From Paenibacillus fonticola DSM 21315 (GTDB lineage Bacteria; Bacillota; Bacilli; Paenibacillales; Paenibacillaceae): a stretch of 60,586 nucleotides of DNA. How positions within the stretch are numbered: position 1 is the first letter of the stretch; each line of letters starts with the position of its first letter. The DNA is taken from assembly GCF_000381905.1 (NCBI RefSeq), contig NZ_KB907279.1:1-60586 (forward strand), in the 5' to 3' direction. The translations under genes and the position numbers were made by a program. Below are positions 49,921 to 58,930 of the stretch, in pieces. The notes under the pieces were generated by a model that had not been told where the DNA came from, searched no databases, and saw only the letters and a program-made list of their open reading frames with translations.

Positions 49921-49925
49921 TGTAA

Positions 49926-49958
49926 TTAACTTTCAGTTTACATTCAGTTTACATTAAG
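49926..49958 (+). promoter_or_regulatory. Three direct PhoP-like hexamers
   Basis: TTAACT-ttcag-TTTACA-ttcag-TTTACA-ttaag: three hexamers in direct repeat with exact 5-base spacers (11-base period). The pattern and spacing are those of Bacillus PhoP boxes (consensus TTAACA-like hexamers separated by about 5 bases), and more generally of OmpR-family sites. They lie 114 bases before the VTC-domain gene. Confidence 0.6.
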
Positions 49959-50071
49959 TGAGAAATCAGGAACGGTTGCTAACATATATCCTAACTCGCA
50001 CAGAGTAGAGCAGTATGAACCAGCAATGAACGATATAGCCAATTTCCCAAGAAAAGAGGTGTACATGCATC

Positions 50072-50785
50072 ATGAGCACAAAACTCAACTTTCGGCACGA
50101 ACTCAAATTTTTAATCAACCGGCAGCAATATTTCCTTTTGCGGCAGCGTCTGGTCAACTTGATGGATCATGATCGGCATACAGGCTCTAACGGGGAGTAC
50201 CACATCCGCAGCCTCTATTTCGACGACATTGATAATACGGCGCTGCACGAAAAGCTGGGGGGAATCCGCCAGCGCAGCAAATACCGCATTCGCATCTACA
50301 ATATGCAGGACGACGTGATTCACTTTGAGAAAAAAATCAAGCTGAACGACTACATCGCCAAGGTGAAGGAGCCCATCACCCGCGATATGTACCATTCAAT
50401 CCTTGACGGCGACTTCCAAGTCCTTAATGTACCGGAGAAGCCGCTTCTAATGGAGCTCTATCAGCAGATGAACCACCGGCTGCTTAGACCAAAGGTCATC
50501 GTGGATTACGTGCGCGAGCCGTTCGTCTTTGCAAATGGCAACGTCCGGATTACATTTGACAAGGATTTAAGAACCGGGCTGCATGCGATCGATATTTTCG
50601 ATCATCAATTGCGACCGGTATCCGCGATTGACGATAAGCTCATCATTCTGGAAGTCAAATACGATGAATTCATCCCTGAGACAATCCGGGCCGCGATCCA
50701 GTTTGATGGGCTTACCCGCCAATCCGCATCGAAATACGTCATTTGCTGCAAATATCTTAAAGAAAACTCATGGGAGGATTATTAA
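50072..50785 (+). CDS. VTC-domain protein (polyphosphate polymerase fold)
   Basis: A 237-residue cytosolic protein with the VTC/triphosphate-tunnel fold. FRHELKFLINRQQYFLLRQR is the E-x-K-F/Y start, and YHIRSLYFDDIDNTALHEKL the first strand pair. RSKYRIRIYN and VIHFEKKIKLNDYIAKVKEP supply the basic tunnel residues, and KLIILEVKYDEFIPETIRAA the acidic metal-binding strand. In yeast Vtc4 this fold makes polyphosphate from ATP; bacterial copies are uncharacterised or inferred. Its stop lies just ahead of the DUF4956 gene start. PhoP-like boxes upstream suggest induction by phosphate limitation. Confidence 0.85.
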   Translation: MSTKLNFRHELKFLINRQQYFLLRQRLVNLMDHDRHTGSNGEYHIRSLYFDDIDNTALHEKLGGIRQRSKYRIRIYNMQDDVIHFEKKIKLNDYIAKVKEPITRDMYHSILDGDFQVLNVPEKPLLMELYQQMNHRLLRPKVIVDYVREPFVFANGNVRITFDKDLRTGLHAIDIFDHQLRPVSAIDDKLIILEVKYDEFIPETIRAAIQFDGLTRQSASKYVICCKYLKENSWEDY

Positions 50786-50790
50786 TCACT

Positions 50791-51492
50791 ATGGAAACGA
50801 CCACAAATGCATCATCTACCACCTTTAGCGACATTATCAAGAAGTCGGTGCTAAACAACTTTACATCCGATATCAGCCTGTCCAAAATTCTTATCACACT
50901 GGGCATCGCATTTATCATTGGCTTATTTATTTATATTCTGTACAAAAGGGTATTCAGCGGCGTGCTGTACTCAAAAAGCTTTAACGTCTCCTTGATCGGT
51001 ATGACCTTGGTGACGGCGATGGTCATCATCGCGATCAATTCCAACCTGATCCTGTCGCTTGGCATGGTCGGCGCCCTGTCGATCGTCCGCTTCAGAACGC
51101 CGATCAAAGATCCTACCGATCTGATCTTCCTGTTCTGGGCCGCTGCCGCAGGCATCGTCACTGGGGCTGGCTTCTATACGCTAGCGGCCATTGGCTCCGT
51201 CATTATTGGGCTGGTGCTGTTCCTGTTCATCAAGAACTCTGCATTGGAAACCCCTTATCTGCTTGTGATCAACTGCAGCGGCGATGAAAGCGAGCAGGCG
51301 ATTCACCGGGCCATATCCGGACTTGTCAAACGCTATAATGTGAAGCAAAAAACCGTATCTCCCGGCAACATCGAGATGACGCTGGAGGTTCGCCTCCGCG
51401 ACAGTGAAGGCGTGTTCGTCAACCGGATCTCCGAGCTGGACGGAGTGAGAAACGCGGTGCTGATCAGCTACAACGGGGATTATGTATCATGA
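50791..51492 (+). CDS. DUF4956 membrane protein
   Basis: A 233-residue protein; the first good start is the ATG at 50791 (METTTNASSTTFSDIIKKSV), with GGGAGG within the end of the VTC gene. Membrane segments are ILITLGIAFIIGLFIYILYK, NVSLIGMTLVTAMVIIAI, LILSLGMVGALSIVRF and IVTGAGFYTLAAIGSVIIGL. The conserved loop is VRFRTPIKDPTDLIFLFWAA. A soluble C-terminal domain of about 80 residues follows. DUF4956 commonly neighbours VTC and CotH-kinase genes; its function is unknown. Its last 4 bases overlap the CotH gene (ATGA). Confidence 0.85.
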   Translation: METTTNASSTTFSDIIKKSVLNNFTSDISLSKILITLGIAFIIGLFIYILYKRVFSGVLYSKSFNVSLIGMTLVTAMVIIAINSNLILSLGMVGALSIVRFRTPIKDPTDLIFLFWAAAAGIVTGAGFYTLAAIGSVIIGLVLFLFIKNSALETPYLLVINCSGDESEQAIHRAISGLVKRYNVKQKTVSPGNIEMTLEVRLRDSEGVFVNRISELDGVRNAVLISYNGDYVS

Positions 51493-53642
51493 CCTTTAGG
51501 CTGAAGAGCGCTCTAAAGAGCCTGTCCCTTGTACTTATGTCCATTGGGCTCGCCGCGTGCTCCGCTGCCCATGTGCCGGCATCCGTATCTTCCAGCAATA
51601 ACGGCACGGCTGCCACCAGCGCTTATAACCTAGCCTCTGGAACAGCGGCGGCCGAGTATCTCGACGAGGTCGTATTTCCCAAAGATAAGGTCATCGACGT
51701 CAAAATTACGATTGATCCTGACGATTTTCAGGACATGCTGGACAATGCCAGCGCCGAGGAATATAAACCGGCCTCCGTCAATTACAACGGACAGCAGATC
51801 GACAATATCGGCATCCGTACGAAAGGAAACTTGTCCCTGCGCAGCGTGGTGCAAATGAGCGATTCGGACAGGTACAGCTTTAAGCTGTCTTTTAACGAAT
51901 ACGTGAATCAAACCTTGGGCGGACTGGAAAAAATCAACCTGAACAACAATTACAGCGACGCCTCTTCTATGCGGGAATATCTCGCCTACGAGCTGGCGGA
52001 AACGATGGGTCTGCCGACGCCGAAATATTCATTCGTCAACATTTATATCAATGATGAGCTTTGGGGCTTCTACCTGGCCATGGAGCAGATCGGGACCGCG
52101 TACTTGGAGCGCCATTTCGATCATGCTTACGGTGCCTTGTATAAAGGCGTAATGACAGGGAGCGGCAGCGATTTGATATGGCTGGGCGATGATCCCGATT
52201 TATATACCGGGTTGGAATTGAAGTCCAAGTCCGAGAATGGCAACGTGCTGACCGATATGCTGGACGAGCTCAATCATGGCACCGATTACGAAAGTGTGAT
52301 CTTTGTCGAGGAGGCCTTGAAGTATATCGCCTTGAACGTGGTCACGAACAATACCGACAGCTACATCGGCGGAAATAAGCAGAACTACTATTTGTACGAG
52401 GAAGACGGCGTGTTCTCGATTCTGCCTTGGGACTACAACATGGCCTTCGGCGGATTGGGCGGCGGCATGGGCATGGGACGCGGCGGCATGTCTGGAGGCC
52501 GTGGAGGCACGGCTGGAGGCATTGAACAAGGAGGGCTGTGGCTCAACCCTATAGCGGGGAACGGCACTGAAAATGACCTAGACGGAAGTACAGGCAAAGA
52601 TACAGGCAATAACCCCGCTGCTCCGTCGCAATTTCAAACCAGCGAGGCAGAAGAACGTTCTGAAATCAACGGGGATCCAGCGGCAAATGCAATACCGGGA
52701 CATTCCGGTACAGCGCTGCTGATCGACGAGCCTACCCAAGGGGCACTGGCTGATCGGCCTCTCGTCGCCAAGCTGCTTGCGGTGGATGCTTATAAAAAGA
52801 AATATCATGACATCATTAAAGAGGCGATCGGAGGTTATTTGTCGGAGGACAGCTTTTCCGCTCGCGTGGAGCAATTGAAGCAGTTGATCTCTGAATACGT
52901 TGAGCAGGACCCTAACGCATTCTACACGTATGAGGAATATCTGCAAGGCGTGACGGATTTGATGGCGACCAATGCGAAGCAGGTCGACAACATTGCCCAG
53001 CAGCTCGCCGGAACGCTTCCTTCCTCCGGGGATGGTTCGGGCAGCGGTGGTGGTATGGGCGGGGGTATAGGTGGCAGATTCGGGGCTGGCGCAGCACCGG
53101 ACATCCGCAATCATGTCGATGCTCCCGCAGCCGTTGGAGAGCAAAGCGCAGCTGCAGGACAGCAAGATGCTGGAGTTGCCCGGAACAAGCAAGGGGCGAA
53201 AACACAGCAAGGCGCAGCTGCAGGGCCGGAGAGCCAAGGGGCGCTAAATCAGCAGCAGGGTGCAGACCGAGTGCAAGCAGGGCAGAGTGCCCTGACACAG
53301 GCCCCCATCCCTTCACAGAACGGGCAAGGCGCTAACCGGGCAGAGTCAGAGCATGAAGCACCGGCACAGCAAGGGACCGCCCCTTCCTTCGGCAACCCGG
53401 AAACTGCTGCTCCTGACGGGCAAGCGCCCCAAGAGGGATTCCAGGGAGGAAGGCGTTCCCCGGACGGCATGGGCTTTAGCCCTCCTGAAGGATTCGGCAA
53501 TCCAGGCGAATTTGGGTGGGCTGGCCAGCAAAGCCAGCAGCAGGGCAGCACGACAACAGAAGCCATAACGGCAGGCCTATCATTGCTTGTACTGCTTGCA
53601 GCCTGTGCATTCGTATTTTATTTCCGGCGAAAGCGGCTGTAG
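51489..53642 (+). CDS. CotH-kinase-domain lipoprotein with C-terminal anchor
   Basis: A 717-residue surface protein. Lipobox IGLAAC (Cys24). The CotH kinase domain runs from about 60 to 480: IGIRTKGNLSLRS (Lys112), GFYLAMEQIGTAYL, NNTDSYIGGNKQNYYLY (Asp290) and ILPWDYNMAFGGLG (metal-binding Asp315). CotH kinases phosphorylate Ser in coat proteins in spore formers. A Gly-rich insert splits the domain near 322-345. After residue 520 follows a long Gln/Ala/Gly/Pro-rich, probably disordered region. The C-terminus has a membrane segment and basic tail (SLLVLLAACAFVFYFRRKRL), so the protein may be anchored at both ends. It is coupled to the DUF4956 gene by ATGA. Confidence 0.88.
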   Translation: MTFRLKSALKSLSLVLMSIGLAACSAAHVPASVSSSNNGTAATSAYNLASGTAAAEYLDEVVFPKDKVIDVKITIDPDDFQDMLDNASAEEYKPASVNYNGQQIDNIGIRTKGNLSLRSVVQMSDSDRYSFKLSFNEYVNQTLGGLEKINLNNNYSDASSMREYLAYELAETMGLPTPKYSFVNIYINDELWGFYLAMEQIGTAYLERHFDHAYGALYKGVMTGSGSDLIWLGDDPDLYTGLELKSKSENGNVLTDMLDELNHGTDYESVIFVEEALKYIALNVVTNNTDSYIGGNKQNYYLYEEDGVFSILPWDYNMAFGGLGGGMGMGRGGMSGGRGGTAGGIEQGGLWLNPIAGNGTENDLDGSTGKDTGNNPAAPSQFQTSEAEERSEINGDPAANAIPGHSGTALLIDEPTQGALADRPLVAKLLAVDAYKKKYHDIIKEAIGGYLSEDSFSARVEQLKQLISEYVEQDPNAFYTYEEYLQGVTDLMATNAKQVDNIAQQLAGTLPSSGDGSGSGGGMGGGIGGRFGAGAAPDIRNHVDAPAAVGEQSAAAGQQDAGVARNKQGAKTQQGAAAGPESQGALNQQQGADRVQAGQSALTQAPIPSQNGQGANRAESEHEAPAQQGTAPSFGNPETAAPDGQAPQEGFQGGRRSPDGMGFSPPEGFGNPGEFGWAGQQSQQQGSTTTEAITAGLSLLVLLAACAFVFYFRRKRL

Positions 53643-53743
53643 CATTTTCAAACTTCGAGATTTCAAACGAGTAACGAAATGTTTAAAAATGCATAAGGTG
53701 GTTAATAGTAAACAGGCGTACTAATCCTAAGGATGAGGTGATA

Positions 53744-54001
53744 ATGATGGGTTTTTTATGGTCATTAATTATCGGAGGTATAATTGGATGGTTAGCCGGA
53801 CTCATTATGGGCAGGGACATTCCCGGCGGAATTATCGGTAACATTGTTGCGGGCTTTATCGGTGCATGGCTGGGCAGTCTTATTCTCGGCAACTGGGGCC
53901 CGGTCATCGGCAGTTTCTACTTCGTTCCCGCACTAATTGGCGCGATCGTATTAGTCTTTATCGTGAGTTTAATAATGGGTTCGATGCAGCGGAACCGTTA
54001 G
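53744..54001 (+). CDS. GlsB/YeaQ/YmgE-family membrane protein
   Basis: An 85-residue protein; the ATG at 53744 has GAGGTG 5 bases upstream. Three hydrophobic Gly-rich segments (LWSLIIGGIIGWLAGLIMGR, GGIIGNIVAGFIGAWLGSL, FVPALIGAIVLVFIVSLI) match the transglycosylase-associated/GlsB family, small stress-related membrane proteins. It follows the CotH gene by about 100 bases and ends at its own terminator. Confidence 0.88.
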   Translation: MMGFLWSLIIGGIIGWLAGLIMGRDIPGGIIGNIVAGFIGAWLGSLILGNWGPVIGSFYFVPALIGAIVLVFIVSLIMGSMQRNR

Positions 54002-54031
54002 TAAGCGGTTAATAAATTTATCAAAATAAGA

Positions 54032-54060
54032 GCGGCCGGAAATACCGGCCGTTCGTTTTT
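54032..54060 (+). terminator. Intrinsic terminator
   Basis: GCGGCCGG / CCGGCCGT stem with loop AAATA followed by TCGTTTTT, 30 bases past the YeaQ-like gene and before the convergent regulator gene. Confidence 0.85.
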
Positions 54061-54094
54061 ATTATATGCTGCAATTTTTGATGTGGAGCCGAAA

Positions 54095-55684
54095 CTACCC
54101 GGCCTCCTCCCGGTATTCGGAAGGGGTTTTGCCCGTAATCTTTTTAAATACCTGACTGAAATACCTTGGGTCCTGATACCCGACTAATGGAGCTACCTGA
54201 TACACCTTCACATTCGTATTTTGTAAAATAAACTTCGCCTTTTCGATCCGGCATTGCGTTAAATACTCCAGGAAGGTATAGCCTGTTTCTTGCTTAAACA
54301 GCATACAAAAGTGGCTTATGCTAAGCTCCGCCAACTCGCAAACCTCCTCAATGCTAAGATCTTTATGATAATTATGCATAATGTAAGAGGTGGCTTTGGC
54401 AATAACAGCTTGCACATCTCCGCGCGAATAATTCTCCTTACTCTCCATGATCCACTGCCCGAAGCATTTCTTCAGTACAGCAATCATCTCGTTAAGAGTG
54501 GATGAGGCGTAGAGCTCCTGCAGCAAGCCTTCCATCGACCATTCCAGCATCAGGTTCATGCCTTCGAATTGCCGATACAATACAATAGTAAGCTCGACGA
54601 TCATTCGCTCTGCCTGCTCCTTAGTTAATGCCTGTTGCTCCAAATAACTTTTTATCTCATCAAAAAGATACAGCATTTGCTGGCGATCCAAAGTACGGAC
54701 GCATTCCAGAAGCGCTTCCTCCAATTGCGTCGGATATTTCACATTAGAAGCGGAGTAAGTCTCCTCACTCTTTGAGTAGACGTATACCCCTTCTTCACCA
54801 GAATAAAAGCGTTGATACAATGCTTCAACAGCGCTTTGGTATGCTTCGTTCAACTGATCGATGCCGATCTTGCTTCGACTAAAGCCTACAGAGCACGACA
54901 GCTTTGTATTTGTTTTAATTTGCCCAATTAAGTCCTTTCCCAGACTTTCTTTTCTGTCGCTTAGCGTATTAGGAAATAATATAACCCATTCCCCGCTATG
55001 GAACGGAAATGTTGTTAGCCCCCCCTGATTCAACGACCATTCGCTGACAATATTACGAATAGCAAACAACCAGAGGCGCTTCTCATCCATCGGCCATTGC
55101 TCATTCAATTTTAAGAAGTGATCGAGCTGAACAACAGCCATGAAATACCCTTGCTCTAATTCACTATTTTCCAACCAGCGCATATGCTGCAGCGGGCTTT
55201 GATTTCCTTCAATAAATTCAGCGAATAAACGCTCCCGGGCCAGTAAAGACAATACTTGCACAGAATGCAGCAGCTTGTCGTTCTCCTGCTGCCTGTTCAA
55301 ATGCCGCTTGGCCCGCAAAATCATCTCAATCAATTCATCATGATCAATCGGCTTCAATAAATAATCAAAAGCTCCCTCTCGGAGCGCCTCTCTAGCATAC
55401 TCAAACTCACCATAACCGCTTATAAAAATAAATAACCTTTGCGGATTTTCAGACAATACTTCCTTCATTAAGGAAATACCGTCCTGGCCAGGCATACGAA
55501 TATCGCTAATAACCATATGTGGTGATGTCTCCCGCACTAACTGAAGAGCCTGCTCCCCATTTCGGGCTTCGCCTGCAATTTCCAAATTAAGCTCTTCCCA
55601 AGGGATGGCCGCTTTCAAGCTTCGTAGAATAATCGGCTCATCATCGACCAGAATTACTCTGTACTTCGCTTCCGTCGAGCTCAT
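54095..55684 (-). CDS. YesN-like response regulator, AraC output
   Basis: A 529-residue regulator; GGGAGGTG lies 6 bases before the ATG at 55684, inside the end of the binding-protein gene. The receiver has VILVDDEPIILRSL, phospho-acceptor Asp in MVISDIRMPGQDG, and Lys in DYLLKPIDHDELI. The middle 270 residues are the YesN-type linker domain. The C-terminal AraC domain has SIEEVCELAELSISHFCMLF and QVAPLVGYQDPRYFSQVFKK, ending KTPSEYRE. It works with the sensor kinase encoded two genes upstream. The transporter it should control is missing from the window. Confidence 0.92.
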   Translation of the reverse strand: MSSTEAKYRVILVDDEPIILRSLKAAIPWEELNLEIAGEARNGEQALQLVRETSPHMVISDIRMPGQDGISLMKEVLSENPQRLFIFISGYGEFEYAREALREGAFDYLLKPIDHDELIEMILRAKRHLNRQQENDKLLHSVQVLSLLARERLFAEFIEGNQSPLQHMRWLENSELEQGYFMAVVQLDHFLKLNEQWPMDEKRLWLFAIRNIVSEWSLNQGGLTTFPFHSGEWVILFPNTLSDRKESLGKDLIGQIKTNTKLSCSVGFSRSKIGIDQLNEAYQSAVEALYQRFYSGEEGVYVYSKSEETYSASNVKYPTQLEEALLECVRTLDRQQMLYLFDEIKSYLEQQALTKEQAERMIVELTIVLYRQFEGMNLMLEWSMEGLLQELYASSTLNEMIAVLKKCFGQWIMESKENYSRGDVQAVIAKATSYIMHNYHKDLSIEEVCELAELSISHFCMLFKQETGYTFLEYLTQCRIEKAKFILQNTNVKVYQVAPLVGYQDPRYFSQVFKKITGKTPSEYREEAG

Positions 55685-57062
55685 TTACTGCACCTCCCGA
55701 ATTCTTAAAGGGCAAAGAACTACTGCGCAGATCCCAATAAAGCTCTGAGCTGAGCTGCAGCTCCTCCAGTGCTTCCCCCGCATCTAGTTGGCCCCCGATC
55801 ATTTCCTTCAAACCCTTCAAAAAGGATCTTTTGACCTCAGGTGACAGTACGTTGTCATATGGAACAAAGCTCTGTGTACTCTTCTCCATTAATGTAATGA
55901 CCTGGGCAAATACAGGACCTGTTCTTTCGGGGTCAAAGCTGATCTTTATAGATGGCAGCCGCAGGCCTTCATATACAATGCGGCTCTGCACTTCCTCCGT
56001 ATAAAAATACTCCAGCAAATCCAGGGCGGCCTCCTTCTTGGCATCCTCCAAATTGGAGGACAGCCCAATCCCAATTGTATATCCGCCTGCTATGGATTTT
56101 GTCTCCCCTTGCCGTAAAACTGGAAAGGGAATAACCCCCACTTCATCCTGAAAACTGGTCGCAGATTTTGTATCTTTTTCGTTTCGGTGAAATAGGTTTA
56201 TGTCCCAGTTCCCATTCAAATACATGGCTGCTTTGCCGCTTGTAAACTGGGCAATGGCCTCTTCGGTAGAGTAGCCGTTTGCCGAAGCGGCAAACGCTCC
56301 TGACTTCGCCCATCTGTCCAAATGCTCATAAGCTTGCAAATATTTTTCATTGCGGAAGTCGTAATTGTCATCCCCATGCGATAAGGCCTGGATCAATTCT
56401 GGCCCGGCATACCGATCCATTAAATAATGAGCAAAAATAGCCGCCGGCCAGCGATCTTCATTGCCCAGTGCAAATGGAATATAGCCATTATCCCTTAAAA
56501 CAGAAATCACATGATCCAATTCGGACAACGTACTCGGCTCTTTAAGCCCAAGCTCGTTAAAAATCATCTTATTGTAATACAAAGGCTCCGCATTTCCTTC
56601 GATCGGCAGCCCGTATACGCGCTTATCGAAGGTCCACAATTGCAGATCACGGTATTTCGCTTTCAATCCCCGATTTTTGACAAATTGGCTTAAATCCATC
56701 AGGCGGTTAGCCCGAACGTAAGGCTCGATTTCAGCCCCGCCAAACAGCACGAACATATCAGGCGGTGTTCCGGTTACCATTTCGCTCTTCAGCTTCTGTT
56801 CCCGATGCGTAGTCTGGTCCATCCCTTCGAAATTCACCTTTACATTGGGATGGGCATTCTGATACTCTGACACTACGTCCTCAAAAATGTTCAGCATCGG
56901 CCGATCATGCTCCTTGATCCAAAAATGGCGAAAAGTTAAAGTGATCTTCTCGCTCTGATTCTCCTCAATCGGATCTCGGTTGCCCGCTGTTATGATTATA
57001 ACGGATACGGCAAGAACAGTAGTATAAAGCAGCATCCAACCCCAATTCAGCAACCATTTCAT
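55641..57062 (-). CDS. Membrane-anchored extracellular solute-binding protein
   Basis: A 473-residue protein. The ATG at 57060-57062 (MKWLLNWGWMLLYTTVLAVS) has AAAGGGGG upstream; an ATG 12 codons earlier overlaps the kinase stop (TAATG). The N-terminal hydrophobic segment has no lipobox Cys, so it looks anchored. The binding fold has FEDVVSEYQNAHPNVKVNFE, VTGTPPDMFVLFGGAEIEPY, EPLYYNKMIFNELGLKEPST and FTSGKAAMYLNGNWDINLFH. It lies between kinase and regulator genes, so it probably feeds ligand information to the kinase as well as, or instead of, a transporter. It overlaps the regulator gene by 44 bases. Confidence 0.88.
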   Translation of the reverse strand: MKWLLNWGWMLLYTTVLAVSVIIITAGNRDPIEENQSEKITLTFRHFWIKEHDRPMLNIFEDVVSEYQNAHPNVKVNFEGMDQTTHREQKLKSEMVTGTPPDMFVLFGGAEIEPYVRANRLMDLSQFVKNRGLKAKYRDLQLWTFDKRVYGLPIEGNAEPLYYNKMIFNELGLKEPSTLSELDHVISVLRDNGYIPFALGNEDRWPAAIFAHYLMDRYAGPELIQALSHGDDNYDFRNEKYLQAYEHLDRWAKSGAFAASANGYSTEEAIAQFTSGKAAMYLNGNWDINLFHRNEKDTKSATSFQDEVGVIPFPVLRQGETKSIAGGYTIGIGLSSNLEDAKKEAALDLLEYFYTEEVQSRIVYEGLRLPSIKISFDPERTGPVFAQVITLMEKSTQSFVPYDNVLSPEVKRSFLKGLKEMIGGQLDAGEALEELQLSSELYWDLRSSSLPFKNSGGAVNELDGSEVQSNSGR

Positions 57063-57097
57063 AACTGTTCCCCCTTTCTTACCTATTGTTAAGTTCA

Positions 57098-58819
57098 TTA
57101 CGAAACAATTTTAGGTATGCGAATTCGGATCGTAGACCCGAATCCCGGGGAAGAACATATCATGATGCCGTAATGCCCGCCAAATTGGATACGCAGCCGT
57201 TCATGAACATTTTTAAGGCCGACGCCGTTTTCCCGGTATTTCCTTAGATTGCCCCAATCTTTATTCCACATTTTCCGCAGCGTCTCCGGATCGAAGCCAG
57301 GTCCATTATCCATAACGTATATAAAAATATCACTGCCCTGTTCCTGCGATCTGATCGTGATCGTTCCGCTGCCCTCCATTGGTTCGATCGCATGGTATAA
57401 CGCATTCTCCACAATAGGCTGAACAATCAGCTTTTGCGTCTTATAGTATTTAAGCGAATCCGATATGTGCATGTCATAAGTAAACTTATCCTCAAAACGG
57501 AATTTCTGAATATCCATATAATGCCGGACGTGCTCCATCTCCATCTGCAGCGGGATCAACTCCTGATTCTCGCTAATGCTGATCCGCAGCAGTTTGCCAA
57601 GAGATACGACCATCTTGCTAATACTTTTATTCCCCTGCAGTACGGCCATGGAATTGATCGATTCCAGAGAATTATAAATGAAATGCGGATTAATTTGCGC
57701 CACAAGTGCTTGCAGCTCCGCCTCTTTCTTGCGGTTTTGCTCGGTCTCCACCTGCTCGATCAGTTCATCGATTTGCGTGCTCATCCGATTGAAGCCGTCC
57801 ACCAGCAAATCCCGCTCATCATCCGCCGGCAGCGTGGAAGTAATCGGTACAAATATCCCTTGCTGAACTCTCTTCATCCCATTCACGACGCTGATAATGC
57901 TGCTGACCAGTCTGCGAACGAAGAAACGGTCAAACAAAAATGCGGATACTAACGATACTAACACCAAAATAACGGCGATGTTGCGAATCGACAAAGATTC
58001 CGAGGCAATTAATTTAAACGGTGTAATCGCTACCAATACCCAGTCTTTATTATGAGATGGCAAATAAGTGATCAGTGATTTCTCTCCAAGATACTTATCC
58101 ACATAGTATCCTTTACTGTTGGAATATTCGTCAGACAGGAACGGGAATGAAGTCTGTTCCCCGATATGCTCACCAGACTTATCAAATACAATGTTCCCCT
58201 GCGTATTTACCAGCAGAATATCTCCTTGTTTTAGCGTTGCCGCTTCCCAGAACACCTGATCCAGAATGTCTGGCTTTATATATATGACGAGGACCCCAAT
58301 ATCCTCCAAAGAAAAGTAATCCTTAATGACGCGGGCCTGAATAAGTACCGGATTCCCCGTAGTGACCGAACCATTCTCCCCGGGTCCAATCCAAACCGGT
58401 CTTCCTTCGGCCAGCTTCATTTTTTTGTACCAGCTCTGTCCGCCCAGTTCTTGGAATGCCGTGGATTCATTAGAGCTGTAGAACAATTTATCTTCGGTAT
58501 ACAATGCGAACGAAGTAATCATCGGATGATTGAACAATTTGCTTATCTCTTGCTTGCTCTCGTAGCTTACCCCTGCTCCCGGCACCCTCAGCGCCAGCTG
58601 AATAACATCCTGAGTGATCGCCGAATTCGAAGTATTCGTTATTTCGTTCAGCGCGAATTTCAGCTTTCTGTCGCTTTCCAGCAAAGAGATCCAATAAAAG
58701 TGGCTTGATTTTTTCTCCATTGCATTGGAGAAGCTATAGTACGACACGCCGCCCATCAGAATAACCGGAATGAACACGAGAAGTATAATCGCCAGTAAGA
58801 TTTTTCGACGGAGCTTCAT
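57098..58819 (-). CDS. YesM-like sensor histidine kinase
   Basis: A 573-residue membrane kinase. N-terminal segment ILLAIILLVFIPVILMGGVS, an extracellular dCACHE-like sensor to about residue 275 (YLPSHNKDWVLVAITPFKLI just before the second segment), then IAVILVLVSLVSAFLFDRFF and HAMP. The His box is LVAQINPHFIYNSLESINSM, the N box IVQPIVENALYHAIEPM, G1 VMDNGPGFDPETL and G2 RENGVGLKNVHERL, all intact. It starts the three-gene kinase/binding protein/regulator operon. A remnant of a transporter permease lies just upstream on the same strand. Confidence 0.93.
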   Translation of the reverse strand: MKLRRKILLAIILLVFIPVILMGGVSYYSFSNAMEKKSSHFYWISLLESDRKLKFALNEITNTSNSAITQDVIQLALRVPGAGVSYESKQEISKLFNHPMITSFALYTEDKLFYSSNESTAFQELGGQSWYKKMKLAEGRPVWIGPGENGSVTTGNPVLIQARVIKDYFSLEDIGVLVIYIKPDILDQVFWEAATLKQGDILLVNTQGNIVFDKSGEHIGEQTSFPFLSDEYSNSKGYYVDKYLGEKSLITYLPSHNKDWVLVAITPFKLIASESLSIRNIAVILVLVSLVSAFLFDRFFVRRLVSSIISVVNGMKRVQQGIFVPITSTLPADDERDLLVDGFNRMSTQIDELIEQVETEQNRKKEAELQALVAQINPHFIYNSLESINSMAVLQGNKSISKMVVSLGKLLRISISENQELIPLQMEMEHVRHYMDIQKFRFEDKFTYDMHISDSLKYYKTQKLIVQPIVENALYHAIEPMEGSGTITIRSQEQGSDIFIYVMDNGPGFDPETLRKMWNKDWGNLRKYRENGVGLKNVHERLRIQFGGHYGIMICSSPGFGSTIRIRIPKIVS

Positions 58820-58930
58820 CCCGTCTGCCTCCCCTACTATCTTCTAACTGTATTATTCTTCATCGTGTTCCATATTCCTTGAATATTTTTAACATATCGT
58901 ATCTCGTAAGACGAGCTTTTACGAATGTTA

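Noticed and set aside
52578..53316. Minus-strand open frames antisense to the CotH gene
   Set aside because: They follow the GC-rich coding sequence of the CotH gene, lack ribosome binding sites and show no family features.
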